Shown one piece after another: positions 8,145 through 17,051 of a DNA stretch of 47,668 nucleotides. Source of the DNA: UBA1181 sp963626555 (GTDB lineage: Bacteria; Bacteroidota; Bacteroidia; Bacteroidales; Paludibacteraceae); contig CAVFXQ010000020.1 in assembly GCA_963626555.1 (NCBI GenBank), forward strand, positions 1 to 47,668, in the 5' to 3' direction. The position numbers and the translations under genes were made by a program. Positions within the stretch are counted from its first letter, which is position 1. Each line of letters opens with the position of its first letter. Below the pieces are notes generated by a model. It had not been told where the DNA came from. It saw nothing but the letters and a program-made list of their open reading frames with translations, and did not search any database.

Positions 8145-9398
8145 TTATTTTCCACGTATAGCTTCAATACCTGGAAGAACTTTTCCTTCCATATACTCCA
8201 ACATTGCACCACCACCAGTTGAAACATAGCTAACTTTGTCAGCCAACTTGTTCTTGTTGATTGCAGCAACTGAATCTCCGCCACCAATCAAAGTGAAAGC
8301 ACCGTTGTTTTGGGTTGCGGCAGCAACTGCTTGTGCTACGGCTGAAGTTCCTTTAGCGAACTTGTCCATTTCGAAAACACCCATTGGACCATTCCAAAGA
8401 ACTGTTTTAGAGTTAGAGATAACGTCAGAGAATTGTTTGATTGACTCTTCTGCAATATCCAATCCCATCCATCCGTCTGGTGTGTCGTTAGTTTTAGATA
8501 CGCAGGTGTTAGCGTTAGCATCAAACTTGTCTGCATTGACAGCATCAGTAGGCAGGAACACTTTAACACCCTTAGCCTTAGCCTTGTTCAATACTTCTAA
8601 CGCAACATCTAACTTGTCTTCCTCGCAAAGAGAGTTACCAATCTTTCCTCCTTGCGCTTTAACGAATGTGTAAGTCATACCACCACCGATGATGAGGTTG
8701 TCCACACGGTCGAGCAAGTTCTCAATAATCATAATCTTGTCTGACACCTTTGCACCACCCATGATTGCAGTGAATGGTCTTTGAGCCTCGTTCAACACCT
8801 TGTCCATAGCCTTCAACTCGTTATTGATCAAGAAGCCGAACATCTTGTTCTGCTCATCGAAATAGTCGGCGATAACGGCTGTTGAACCATGTTTACGGTG
8901 TGCGGTTCCGAAAGCATCGTTTACATATACGTCAGCGTAAGAAGCAAGTTTCTTAGCGAAATCTTTTTGTGCAGCTTTAAGAGCCTTCTTAGCTTCATCG
9001 TACTTAGGATCATCCTTCTCCATACGTGGCTTACCTTCTTCTTCAGCGTAGAAACGGAGGTTCTCTAAAAGTAGAATTTCACCTGGCTTAAGGTTCTTTG
9101 CTTGCTCGTCTGCCTTCATGCAGTCGTCGCAAAATTGAATCTTTCCTAAGTATTTCTCAATTGCAGGAATGATTTGCTTCAAAGAGAACTTTGGATCTGG
9201 ATTTTGTTTTGGACGACCCATGTGAGACATCAAAATTGCTGCTCCACCGTCAGCGATGATTTTCTTGATTGTAGGAAGAGCTCCGCGGATACGAGTGTCA
9301 TCACTAACTTCTCCTGTCTCCTTGTTCAATGGAACATTAAAGTCCACGCGAACAATTGCCTTCTTTCCGGCAAAATTGAAATTGTCAATTAGTTGCAT
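8145..9398 (-). CDS. pgk: Phosphoglycerate kinase
   Basis: 417 residues from the ATG at 9398, the standard length. An in-frame upstream ATG (9431) would add 11 unsupported residues and would overlap the promoter-like element at 9444-9451 closely. The N-terminal domain shows VRVDFNVPL and MSHMGRP; the C-terminal nucleotide domain shows IMGGAKVSDKI, the WNGPMGVFE stretch and the TLIGGGDS and STGGGA loops. Pgk transfers phosphate from 1,3-bisphosphoglycerate to ADP in glycolysis. It is a single-gene unit with its own promoter and terminator. Confidence 0.97.
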   Translation of the reverse strand: MQLIDNFNFAGKKAIVRVDFNVPLNKETGEVSDDTRIRGALPTIKKIIADGGAAILMSHMGRPKQNPDPKFSLKQIIPAIEKYLGKIQFCDDCMKADEQAKNLKPGEILLLENLRFYAEEEGKPRMEKDDPKYDEAKKALKAAQKDFAKKLASYADVYVNDAFGTAHRKHGSTAVIADYFDEQNKMFGFLINNELKAMDKVLNEAQRPFTAIMGGAKVSDKIMIIENLLDRVDNLIIGGGMTYTFVKAQGGKIGNSLCEEDKLDVALEVLNKAKAKGVKVFLPTDAVNADKFDANANTCVSKTNDTPDGWMGLDIAEESIKQFSDVISNSKTVLWNGPMGVFEMDKFAKGTSAVAQAVAAATQNNGAFTLIGGGDSVAAINKNKLADKVSYVSTGGGAMLEYMEGKVLPGIEAIRGK

Positions 9399-9443
9399 AG
9401 TACTATTTTTTAGAATTTCTGTTTTTTTCAAAATTTCCTATTG

Positions 9444-9451
9444 CAAATATA
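9444..9451 (-). promoter_or_regulatory. Candidate -7 element of pgk
   Basis: On the minus strand this reads TATATTTG, a full match to TAnnTTTG, 45 nt before the pgk ATG at 9398. No strong -33 TTTG is present at the expected distance. Confidence 0.55.
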
Positions 9452-9492
9452 GGAAATTTTGCGAGTTCTAATATACGATATTCAAAGAAATG

Positions 9493-9522
9493 AAAGAGGG
9501 CGAATTTCTGTTCGCCCTCTTT
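9493..9522 (-). terminator. Terminator of the esterase gene
   Basis: A perfect 12-bp inverted repeat (9493-9504 with 9511-9522), loop of six, ending in a T-rich tail on the minus strand. It begins ten bases past the stop codon of the secreted esterase. Confidence 0.8.
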
Positions 9523-9531
9523 CTATAGTTT

Positions 9532-10764
9532 CTATTTCTTCAAAAATATGGTTGTATTATTATCTTGTTTCAGCAAGTAACTTCCTTTTTCTAATTTTGA
9601 GACGTTGATTGCTGATTCTCCTATGGTGCTACCTTGTTGAACGGTTTTCCCTGATAGATTAATGATTTGGTAGTCTCCGACTTTGCTTGTGTAAAGTTCG
9701 CTCTCTGTAGGGTTTGGATAAACTGAGATCTTCGTGTTAACAACAGTCTCAACATTTGTATTATCCTTAAAGAAGAAGAACTTCTCCATTTCTGTGATGT
9801 AGTCAATGTCGTTCTTCTCCTCTGTTAAGAAATCAAAATGAGAAGCGTTGTCCACAACGTAGAAATAGACAGTGTTTTGGTTTGTGTTTTCGTATGTTTT
9901 GCGAACGACTATCATATTGTCATCTTGTAAATCCTCTAAGGAGTCTGAGACAGCAGGACTGCAACCGTTGGCGTTGGCTATACTTTCAACGGTCTCAGGT
10001 ATGGAACCATTGAAAGCTCCACCATCATACTTTGCGATGGAGTCTGCTTGACTGTGGAACACACATAATGGAATGTTGAGGGCAATACCTGTTGTGTCTG
10101 TGCCTGAACTGACGAGTCCGTGGATGATGGCGGCTTTTGATGCTTGACTCTCTTCACTGTAGATGTATTTGTAGGTCATTGCTCCACCAATTGAAGCTCC
10201 AGCAATGTAGTTTGTTCCGTTTGCTGCTACGTTCTCTTCTAAATAGTCAAATACGGCGTTGAGGTATTTCACGTCATCTACATTTTTGTTAAGTTCTAGG
10301 TAACCTTGCTTGCAGATGTTAGGCAGAACCATTGGTAATAAATTCTGATAATTAGTTGGGATGTATGGCATAATGTAGTCAACGCTTAGCCTAATTCCTG
10401 CTCCCCATACATATTGGGTCTTCAAAAATGAAATTTCGCATGCGGAAACGCCATAACTTCCTAAAGTGGAGATGGCGGTTTTTACTTCATTGTCTTGTTC
10501 GTCCAAGGCTTGTGGAAAAACTACGATACAGTCGTTGTTGTCGGAGATTGATTGTGGCCTACATTTGTCGGAGAAATCACTTGCTGCTGTTCCGATAGGG
10601 TGTAGCAACATAAGTGTGTTGTAACCTTTCGTGTTGTCATAACTTGTTGGCGTGTAGTAGATAAAACTACGCTCAACATTGTCAACCGTTATGGTTTGGG
10701 TGTTTTTAGTGGCAAAAGAAGCCAATGAAAACGCCATCAATAGGCATGTAAATAATTGTTTCAT
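9532..10764 (-). CDS. Secreted alpha/beta-hydrolase (PHB-depolymerase-like esterase) with type IX sorting domain
   Basis: 410 residues. A signal peptide (about 1-18) precedes an alpha/beta-hydrolase domain of the esterase/PHB-depolymerase type: LLHPIG oxyanion region, nucleophile elbow GASIGG with S191, likely acid D241 and likely base H309 (NASHFDF). The last ~65 residues form a type-A T9SS sorting domain, beginning SVYPNPTESE and ending in a short basic strand. So the enzyme should cross the outer membrane through the PorU/PorV machinery encoded in this window, with removal of the tail. The substrate is unknown; feruloyl or acetyl-xylan esterase activity is possible. It starts 28 nt after clpA and may be co-transcribed. 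Confidence 0.8.
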   Translation of the reverse strand: MKQLFTCLLMAFSLASFATKNTQTITVDNVERSFIYYTPTSYDNTKGYNTLMLLHPIGTAASDFSDKCRPQSISDNNDCIVVFPQALDEQDNEVKTAISTLGSYGVSACEISFLKTQYVWGAGIRLSVDYIMPYIPTNYQNLLPMVLPNICKQGYLELNKNVDDVKYLNAVFDYLEENVAANGTNYIAGASIGGAMTYKYIYSEESQASKAAIIHGLVSSGTDTTGIALNIPLCVFHSQADSIAKYDGGAFNGSIPETVESIANANGCSPAVSDSLEDLQDDNMIVVRKTYENTNQNTVYFYVVDNASHFDFLTEEKNDIDYITEMEKFFFFKDNTNVETVVNTKISVYPNPTESELYTSKVGDYQIINLSGKTVQQGSTIGESAINVSKLEKGSYLLKQDNNTTIFLKK

Positions 10765-10792
10765 TGTGAATAATTTTAGACGTTTATATTCG

Positions 10793-13177
10793 CTATCCGT
10801 TCTTTTGATACGGAGTTTCTGTGTTTTCCTTGATATTTACTCTCTCTTTCTTCGTAAAAATTAATTTACCTTCTGAAAGAATGATGTTAGCATGTCCTCC
10901 CCTTTTCAAGCTTCCAAAGATTATTTCTTTTGAGAGAGGTGTGGCAAGTAATGTTCGTATAGTTCTATCCATTTCTCTGGCTCCATATTCTTTTGAGTAA
11001 CCTTTTTCTAAAAGGAAATCTGAGGCTTCTTTTGTAAGGGTCAAACTTACCTTTTTTTTCATTAATTTTGCTTCAAGAACTTTTAATTTTTTTTGCAAAA
11101 TAAGCGAAGCCATCGTTTTGTCCATGTCGTTGAAAATAACGATATCTGTGAGTCGATTGACAAACTCTGGTTTGAAAGTCTTTTTGACTTGAGAAAGCAT
11201 GACTGTGCCTGTGCTTGTCGTGGCTCCATATCCAATGTTGGAGAGATGTGCATACTGTGCGCCAGCATTGGAGGTCATCACGAGAATGACGTGTCGGAAA
11301 TCAGCTTTCTTGCCTTTGTTGTCTGTAAGTCGGGCATAATCCATCACCTGTAAAAGTATATTGAAAATATCTGGATGTGCTTTTTCTATCTCATCTAATA
11401 AAAGTATGCAGTTTGGAGTCTTGGTGATGGCATCAGTGAGTAATCCTCCATCTTCATACCCAACATAGCCTGCTGGCGATCCAATCAACTTGGCCACAGT
11501 GTGTTTCTCCGCAAATTCACTCATATCAAAACGTACGAGCGGTATGCCTAACTTGTCTGCTAACACCTTGCAAAGTTCGGTTTTTCCAACTCCTGTCGGA
11601 CCAACAAACAGCAGATTTGCTAACGGCTTTGTCTCGTCGATTAGTCCTGCTTTTGCCATCTGCACGGTCTCGACTACTTGATTTATGGCTTTGTCTTGAC
11701 CGTAGATATTGTCACGAATGTCTTTTTCTAAATTTTGTAATACTATGGAGCTGTCCTCTTGTTGTTTCAATACCTCTGCATTGATTTTGCACACTTTTTG
11801 TAAAAGTGTGTTTATCATTGTTTTATTTATGATAGGCACGTCTGTGTATTCGTCTTTATGGGTTTCGGCGTATGCTCCAGCTTCATCAATGATGTCAATT
11901 GCTTTGTCAGGGAGAAACCTGTCGGTAATAAATTCGGCGCTGGCACGAACGGCATATTCAATGGCATCTGCCTTGTATTTCACTTGGTGAAACTTCTCAT
12001 AACGGTTTTTCAGCTGTTTTATTATCCTAATGGTTTCGTCGACAGAGGGTTCGTTGATGTCTATTTGTTGAAATCTTCTTACAAGTCCTTTGTCTTTCGA
12101 AAAATATCGATTGTACTCATCGTAGGTAGTGCTTCCTATAAAGCGTAGTGTTCCCATCTCCAAGTAGGGCTTCAGAATGTTACAAGCATCTAAAGAACCG
12201 TCTCCTCCTTTTCCTGCACCAACTAAATTATGTATCTCGTCAATGTAGACGATAGCTTTCCCATCGTTTTGAAGTGCGTCTAAAATGCTTTTCAGTCGTT
12301 TTTCAAAATCTCCGCGGTATTGTGTTCCTGCAACGAGTCCACCAATGTTCATCTCATAAATTTTGAATCCTTTCAGTTTTTCTGGAACTTTCCCTTTGTT
12401 GATTTGGTCTGCTAGACCATACACAAGAGCAGTTTTTCCTACACCTGGCTCACCAACATGCAGAGGATTGTTTTTGTCTTTTCTGCACAATATTTGTATG
12501 GTGCGTTCTAATTCTGCCTCTCTTCCTATGAGTGGATTGTGTTCCTTGAGATGTTCGCTAATGCATGAGATTTGCTCTTTCCAGCTTTTATCCAACGATG
12601 ATTTGTGATCCTCGTCGTATTCTTCGAATGGGTCTTCTGATTCATTTTGCAGAAGATTGAAGATTTCATTGGCAGCGTTGTTTGTCTGGTTTTTCGATTC
12701 TGCTATGAGTTTCGACAAAAAATTTCCATAGTCTGTCGTGAGATATTTGTGCAGTATGTAGCTGGCGAACGAATCTTCCAACAGAAAAATGGCGTGGATA
12801 AGTCGTGGAAAATCAATAAAAGATTGGTTGGCGCACTTTGCTTGCTGTTCCGCAATCTCAATTACTTCGTTGGTTTGCTCCGAATAGGGTGTGTCTTGTG
12901 CCAGATTGGCTATGAATGTAGCAATGGCGTTTTCTTTTTCTATTGGGTGGCTTTTGACTTTCTCAATGTTTTTATTGATATAGTTTTCCAACTCTTTGTT
13001 GGCCTTCTTCAGGTCAAAAACATTTTTGAAAACCTGTATGTTTTCAACTCTTGAAAATACCGCTGAAAGGATGTGTTCAGGCTGCAGATATTCATTTTCG
13101 TGAATTCTTGCAATTACTTGTGCAGCAGTGAATATGATAGTTACGTATGGGTCAAAATCAAATTTTTCTTCTTCCAT
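10793..13177 (-). CDS. clpA: ClpA: ATPase subunit of the Clp protease
   Basis: 794 residues with a ClpA/B layout: an N-terminal repeat domain (1-150), a first AAA+ module with Walker A GEPGVGKT (K248) and VYIDEIHNLVGAG, and a second AAA+ module with GPTGVGKT (K532) and LLLDEIEKAHPD. It lacks the long coiled-coil middle domain of ClpB and is paired with clpS 24 nt upstream, so ClpA is the right call. It unfolds N-end-rule and other substrates for ClpP. The ClpP-docking tripeptide, usually IGL or IGF, reads I648-G649-Y650 here. clpP is not in the window. Confidence 0.93.
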   Translation of the reverse strand: MEEEKFDFDPYVTIIFTAAQVIARIHENEYLQPEHILSAVFSRVENIQVFKNVFDLKKANKELENYINKNIEKVKSHPIEKENAIATFIANLAQDTPYSEQTNEVIEIAEQQAKCANQSFIDFPRLIHAIFLLEDSFASYILHKYLTTDYGNFLSKLIAESKNQTNNAANEIFNLLQNESEDPFEEYDEDHKSSLDKSWKEQISCISEHLKEHNPLIGREAELERTIQILCRKDKNNPLHVGEPGVGKTALVYGLADQINKGKVPEKLKGFKIYEMNIGGLVAGTQYRGDFEKRLKSILDALQNDGKAIVYIDEIHNLVGAGKGGDGSLDACNILKPYLEMGTLRFIGSTTYDEYNRYFSKDKGLVRRFQQIDINEPSVDETIRIIKQLKNRYEKFHQVKYKADAIEYAVRASAEFITDRFLPDKAIDIIDEAGAYAETHKDEYTDVPIINKTMINTLLQKVCKINAEVLKQQEDSSIVLQNLEKDIRDNIYGQDKAINQVVETVQMAKAGLIDETKPLANLLFVGPTGVGKTELCKVLADKLGIPLVRFDMSEFAEKHTVAKLIGSPAGYVGYEDGGLLTDAITKTPNCILLLDEIEKAHPDIFNILLQVMDYARLTDNKGKKADFRHVILVMTSNAGAQYAHLSNIGYGATTSTGTVMLSQVKKTFKPEFVNRLTDIVIFNDMDKTMASLILQKKLKVLEAKLMKKKVSLTLTKEASDFLLEKGYSKEYGAREMDRTIRTLLATPLSKEIIFGSLKRGGHANIILSEGKLIFTKKERVNIKENTETPYQKNG

Positions 13178-13201
13178 GTAGTGATTCTCTTTTCGTTTTT
13201 T

Positions 13202-13510
13202 TTACTCTTGCATATACTTGACGACGAGAGGAAACCCCTTCTCTCGCGCCATTTCTAATGTACGCTTTGTTTTCGTTTTTGCCATATCAAGCGAGTACGT
13301 TCCGATAATCGCTTCTCCCTCTTTGTCTACTATCTGGGCTAACATTTCTGCTTCTTCTGTACTCTTGAGGAAAATTTCAGTAAGCGCTAAAATGACAAAC
13401 TCAAAAGTTGTGAAGTCATCGTTGTAGAAGATGACTTTGTACATTTTAGGAAGATCATAATTGTTTTCTGTTCTATTCTTTATTCCTGTACTGCTCTCTG
13501 TTTCTTCCAT
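13202..13510 (-). CDS. clpS: ClpS: ClpA adaptor for N-end-rule substrates
   Basis: 102 residues, the usual size. Conserved features include the YKVIFYNDDFTTFEFV segment, whose Asn-Asp pair forms the N-degron pocket, and the AMREKGFPL-like ending seen here as AREKGFPLVV. ClpS delivers proteins with bulky hydrophobic N-termini to ClpA. It precedes clpA by 24 nt and follows the kinase gene by 27 nt on the same strand, so one transcript is likely. Confidence 0.95.
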   Translation of the reverse strand: MEETESSTGIKNRTENNYDLPKMYKVIFYNDDFTTFEFVILALTEIFLKSTEEAEMLAQIVDKEGEAIIGTYSLDMAKTKTKRTLEMAREKGFPLVVKYMQE

Positions 13511-13537
13511 TGTAAGATACTTTTTATATGAAAAAAG

Positions 13538-14395
13538 TTAGGATATTTTTGAAATAAGATATGGAATAACTGTCTCAAAGTCAACCCCGTAGATGTTATG
13601 GTCTGCGTGCGAGAGTGTCGCTTTAATGGCTTCTACAATAAAGTTCCCTGCAAGTGTATAGGCTTCTTGAAATGTCATTCCTCGCATCATTGCACCTGTC
13701 AAAACGCTGGCAAAAATGTCTCCAGTTCCATGAAAACTTTCGGGCATTTTCTCATGAAAGTACCAGCTGAATTTTCCAGTCTCTTTATCGTAGGCGATTA
13801 TTCCCAATTTGTCTTTCTGGTCTCCAATTTCAGGTTGAACTTCTGTGAATTGGAGTCCCTTTAAGATAACTTTTTTTGCACCTGTTTGTGTCAATCTCAC
13901 CAATATGTTTTTGACATAGTCCAAGGAGTATCCTTTTTCTATGTATGGAATATCAAGCAGGAGAGAAGCTTCAGTCATATTTGGCGTGATGATGTCTGCA
14001 AAACTACACAACCCTGCCATTGCAGTTGGAAATTTTCTTGAAAATCCTTGATACAATTGACCTCCATCTCCCATACAAGGGTCTATGATAATCAAACTGT
14101 CAGAACCAAATTCGCGAATGATTGTCTTCATTAATTCCAACTGTTCAAACGAACCGAGATAGCCGGTGTATATAGCGTCAAAGGTGAATTTTTTCTTTTT
14201 CCAGTCTTCGCATATCGGAATAATGTCCGACGTGAGGTCGCGGAAAGTGAACTCTTTATACATCGTATGTGTAGACAACACTGCTGTAGGCAAAATACAT
14301 GCTTCTACACCCATAGCTGAAATGATGGGTAAGGCAACCGTCAGTGAGGTCTTTCCCACGCATGATACATCTTGTATGGTGAGGATTCTCTTCAT
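13538..14395 (-). CDS. Pyridoxal/pyridoxamine kinase (B6 salvage)
   Basis: 285 residues of the ribokinase-like PfkB/ThiD fold. It opens with ILTIQDVSCVGKTSLT, has a central IDPCMGDGGQLY metal/phosphate segment and ITPNMTEA, and ends with the FHGTGDIFAS catalytic loop whose aspartate is the general base. The family phosphorylates pyridoxal or pyridoxamine to the 5'-phosphate. Which vitamer is preferred cannot be read from sequence, so no symbol is given. It is first in the minus-strand run with clpS and clpA and has its own promoter-like element. Confidence 0.85.
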   Translation of the reverse strand: MKRILTIQDVSCVGKTSLTVALPIISAMGVEACILPTAVLSTHTMYKEFTFRDLTSDIIPICEDWKKKKFTFDAIYTGYLGSFEQLELMKTIIREFGSDSLIIIDPCMGDGGQLYQGFSRKFPTAMAGLCSFADIITPNMTEASLLLDIPYIEKGYSLDYVKNILVRLTQTGAKKVILKGLQFTEVQPEIGDQKDKLGIIAYDKETGKFSWYFHEKMPESFHGTGDIFASVLTGAMMRGMTFQEAYTLAGNFIVEAIKATLSHADHNIYGVDFETVIPYLISKIS

Positions 14396-14423
14396 CTATA
14401 TATAAGTTCAAGTTTTATTCGTG

Positions 14424-14431
14424 CAAAGGTA
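14424..14431 (-). promoter_or_regulatory. Candidate -7 element upstream of the B6 kinase/clpS/clpA run
   Basis: Minus-strand TACCTTTG, a full TAnnTTTG match, 28 nt before the kinase start codon at 14395. Confidence 0.55.
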
Positions 14432-14523
14432 GTATATATTTATTTTTTGTGGACTATTCGCGCTATAATAACGTGGCTTTCTTCAATGATGAGGCAGATA
14501 AATGCTCTTGTAGATTTGCTTAT

Positions 14524-15180
14524 TTAGTGTATGGGGGAGGCTCCCGTATAGAAGATGATTAGGCTGATGGGTGCGATAACCATCAAGAGTACTCCTGCTA
14601 CTTTGTTGACAATGTATAACTGTCTAACATTGAAAAATCTCGTTCTAAACTGATCTATCGCATAAATCATCAATGTCCACCAAAAAGCAGCCCCAATCAT
14701 TATAAAGGCTACACTTAGCATGCTTTTACCGAACGTGATGCCATCTCCAACATAATGAAATTTCGCAAACAAAAAAATGAACAGAAATATTACTAATGGA
14801 TTTGTTATAGTCAAACCCATAGCGGAAAAATAGGATGGTAGGAATCCTACTTTCATATTTTTGCCATCAAATTTTTTTAGTTTCTGACGAGGATCATCGT
14901 AGAAGGTGTGTAATCCGAATCCAAAGATGACGATTGTTCCTATTATCTGCAAAATGGATTGGTGTGCCTCTATGAAATCAACCACGATAGACATGCTGAA
15001 CACCGCAATGAGTGCATATAACAAATCGGACGAAGATGCGCCCAATGCAGTTGCTATTCCCGCTTTCTTCCCTCCACTCAATGTTCTCTGAATACATAAA
15101 ATACCAATCGGTCCAACGGGGGCGGAAACCACAATCCCGATAAGTAATCCTTTTATGAACATTGTAAGCATAGGGGGCAA
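14524..15180 (-). CDS. LysE-family small-molecule exporter
   Basis: 218 residues with about six hydrophobic segments and the LysE/RhtB N-terminal signature (GLLIGIVVSAPVGPIGILC), followed by the QRTLSGGKKAGIATALGA loop. Members export amino acids or similar solutes across the inner membrane; the substrate is unknown. The gene lies 22 nt after ispF on the same strand and ends the FAH-porU-porV-ispF run. Start codons at 15180 or nine bases later are both possible. Confidence 0.82.
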   Translation of the reverse strand: MPPMLTMFIKGLLIGIVVSAPVGPIGILCIQRTLSGGKKAGIATALGASSSDLLYALIAVFSMSIVVDFIEAHQSILQIIGTIVIFGFGLHTFYDDPRQKLKKFDGKNMKVGFLPSYFSAMGLTITNPLVIFLFIFLFAKFHYVGDGITFGKSMLSVAFIMIGAAFWWTLMIYAIDQFRTRFFNVRQLYIVNKVAGVLLMVIAPISLIIFYTGASPIH

Positions 15181-15202
15181 CGGTGTTTTCTTCTGTTATG
15201 GT

Positions 15203-15682
15203 TTAATCCTTTGTTATGAGAACAGTAGCCGTCGCAGCTATTCCTTCCTCTCTTCCTACGAATCCTAATTTCTCAGTGGTTGTCGCTTTGATGCTGACTC
15301 TGTCTGCGTCTATTCCTATAACTCGTGCTATGCATTCTTCCATAGTCTGAATGTAAGGTCTTAGTTTGGGCTTTTGAGCCATCACTACAGCATCAATGTT
15401 GCCAATGTGGTACCCTTTTTCTGTTATCAACTCAACGGATTTCTTCAACAATATTTTGCTGTCGATATTTTTGAATTCGTCTGAATTGTCAGGAAAGTGA
15501 TAGCCTATATCGCCCAAATGCGCCGCACCTAAGAGTGCGTCGCAAATGGCGTGTATTAGTACGTCTGCATCAGAATGTCCCAACAAACCTTTGGTGTGTG
15601 GTATCTTAATACCTCCTAACCAAAGTTCTCTGGTTTCGGAAAGCTGATGAACGTCATATCCTTGTCCTACTCGAATGTCCAT
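15203..15682 (-). CDS. ispF: IspF: 2-C-methyl-D-erythritol 2,4-cyclodiphosphate synthase
   Basis: 159 residues, the standard length. The zinc ligands D10 and H12 sit in RVGQGYDVHQL; GHSDADVLIHAICDALLGA and the C-terminal KATTTEKLGFVGREEG loop complete the signature. It makes the cyclodiphosphate in the MEP isoprenoid pathway. It lies 25 nt downstream of porV, an association seen in many Bacteroidetes. Confidence 0.96.
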   Translation of the reverse strand: MDIRVGQGYDVHQLSETRELWLGGIKIPHTKGLLGHSDADVLIHAICDALLGAAHLGDIGYHFPDNSDEFKNIDSKILLKKSVELITEKGYHIGNIDAVVMAQKPKLRPYIQTMEECIARVIGIDADRVSIKATTTEKLGFVGREEGIAATATVLITKD

Positions 15683-15707
15683 TTTCTTTTCATCCGTTTT
15701 TTAGGAA

Positions 15708-16955
15708 TTACTCCTCTTCTACGTTCACGTCATTTGAACCAAAGACAGATTTGATACCTCCTAAGTCAAATCCTAACGTGAAACGTAGCGTTCTGTCCAA
15801 TGGATTTGTTTGTGCCACAGAGATTAAGTAGGCTGCGTTCAACTCGAAAATCATCAGGTGAAATCCTGCACCTACTGAGAAATACTTCCTGTTTCCTTTT
15901 TGTGCATTTTCGTTGTAGTAACCTCCACGGACCATGAATTTACGCGCGTACGAGTATTCTAAGCCTACTGAGAAATTAAACTCCTTCAATTCTTCTTTGA
16001 ATCCGCCGGGAGCGTCGCCCAAAGACCGAAAAATTCCTCCGATTGAACTTCCGTCATTGTACTTGTCTCTTGCGTTTAGATATTCTGTTGAATCGCTGTA
16101 TTGAGAAATATCTCCGTAAGGAGTTGGTACTAACAATTTATTGATGTCTAAAGCAATTCCTAATCGGTTGTAGTCGTCAAAATCATACTCAAAATTACCT
16201 CCGATTCGGAAATTGGTAGGAATGTATTGGTATGTCGTACCGTTATCGTATGACACTTTGTTTCCAATGTTGGTGATAGCTACACCAAAACCTGCGGTCG
16301 CACTATGCACGCCAATCATTATTGGTTTTCTGTAGGCGAACGAAATGTCGGCTCCGAATGCTTTGGCTTTAGAGTAATTTTCCTCATCGCTGACCCCATT
16401 GAAAAGGTCGGAGAAAATAAAACGAAGAGCAACACCGCCCGACCAATACTCCGAAAGTTTCATAGAGAAACTGGCATCAATTGCCATCTCGTAAGGCTTT
16501 GCGGTTCCGATTTCAGTTGGGGTTCCGCTTGCATCTGGCATTCCTGTCAACGTAATTGAACCCATGCTGAAATAGCGGAATGATGCTGCTACGGCAGTAC
16601 GATCGGTAGGTTTGTAGTAACCTGCGAGGTAAACCATATCGATATCATCAACGATTTTTCTCAACCATGGAGTGTAGGAGATGGCAACACCACCACGACT
16701 TTCGGAAAGTGCATACTTAGATGGATTCCAGTGTTGTGAATTACAATCTGGCGCAGTCGCCGCACCCACATCTCCCATACCACCTCCTTTGGCGTCTGGT
16801 GCGATTGACAAAGATGGGATTGCTGTCTGAAGTGGATTGTAGCTTGCACCACCACCGTCTTTGATTGTTGAAGCCCCTGCTGCGAACAGATTGCTTACTG
16901 AGGCAGACAACAATGCTGCGATTAACAATGCGTTGATTTTATTTTTTCTCATCAT
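15708..16955 (-). CDS. porV: PorV (LptO): type IX secretion outer-membrane shuttle protein
   Basis: 415 residues with a signal peptide (about 1-26), followed by an FadL-like beta-barrel sequence. The mature N-terminus shows the PorV pattern SLSIAPDAKGGGMGDVG and a WNPSKYAL-type segment. PorV collects T9SS cargo after export and carries it to the PorU sortase for cleavage and attachment. It directly follows porU (96 nt gap) and has its own promoter-like element and a 5'-UTR hairpin, so it can be expressed separately and probably more strongly than porU. ATG at 16955 or the next codon. Confidence 0.93.
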   Translation of the reverse strand: MMRKNKINALLIAALLSASVSNLFAAGASTIKDGGGASYNPLQTAIPSLSIAPDAKGGGMGDVGAATAPDCNSQHWNPSKYALSESRGGVAISYTPWLRKIVDDIDMVYLAGYYKPTDRTAVAASFRYFSMGSITLTGMPDASGTPTEIGTAKPYEMAIDASFSMKLSEYWSGGVALRFIFSDLFNGVSDEENYSKAKAFGADISFAYRKPIMIGVHSATAGFGVAITNIGNKVSYDNGTTYQYIPTNFRIGGNFEYDFDDYNRLGIALDINKLLVPTPYGDISQYSDSTEYLNARDKYNDGSSIGGIFRSLGDAPGGFKEELKEFNFSVGLEYSYARKFMVRGGYYNENAQKGNRKYFSVGAGFHLMIFELNAAYLISVAQTNPLDRTLRFTLGFDLGGIKSVFGSNDVNVEEE

Positions 16956-16977
16956 TAAACTTATTATCTTTCTTTCT

Positions 16978-17011
16978 CGCTCTTAACAAATTTTTTGATT
17001 AAATAAGAGCG
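16978..17011 (-). promoter_or_regulatory. Hairpin in the porV 5' leader
   Basis: CGCTCTTA (16978-16985) pairs with TAAGAGCG (17004-17011). On the minus strand the hairpin would begin just downstream of the -7 element at 17016-17023, so it should lie at the very 5' end of the porV mRNA. A role in mRNA stability is a guess. Confidence 0.45.
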
Positions 17012-17015
17012 GTTG

Positions 17016-17023
17016 CAAATTTA
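17016..17023 (-). promoter_or_regulatory. Candidate -7 element of porV
   Basis: Minus-strand TAAATTTG, a full TAnnTTTG match, 60 nt before the porV start codon at 16955. Confidence 0.55.
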
Positions 17024-17051
17024 CATAAATCAAAACTATAATTAGCCCTTT

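Noticed and set aside
8236..8673. A 145-codon frame on the plus strand inside pgk
   Set aside because: It is antisense to a clear pgk gene and shows no family motif.
12647..13054. A 135-codon plus-strand frame inside clpA
   Set aside because: It is antisense to the clpA N-terminal domain; its composition reflects the complementary strand.
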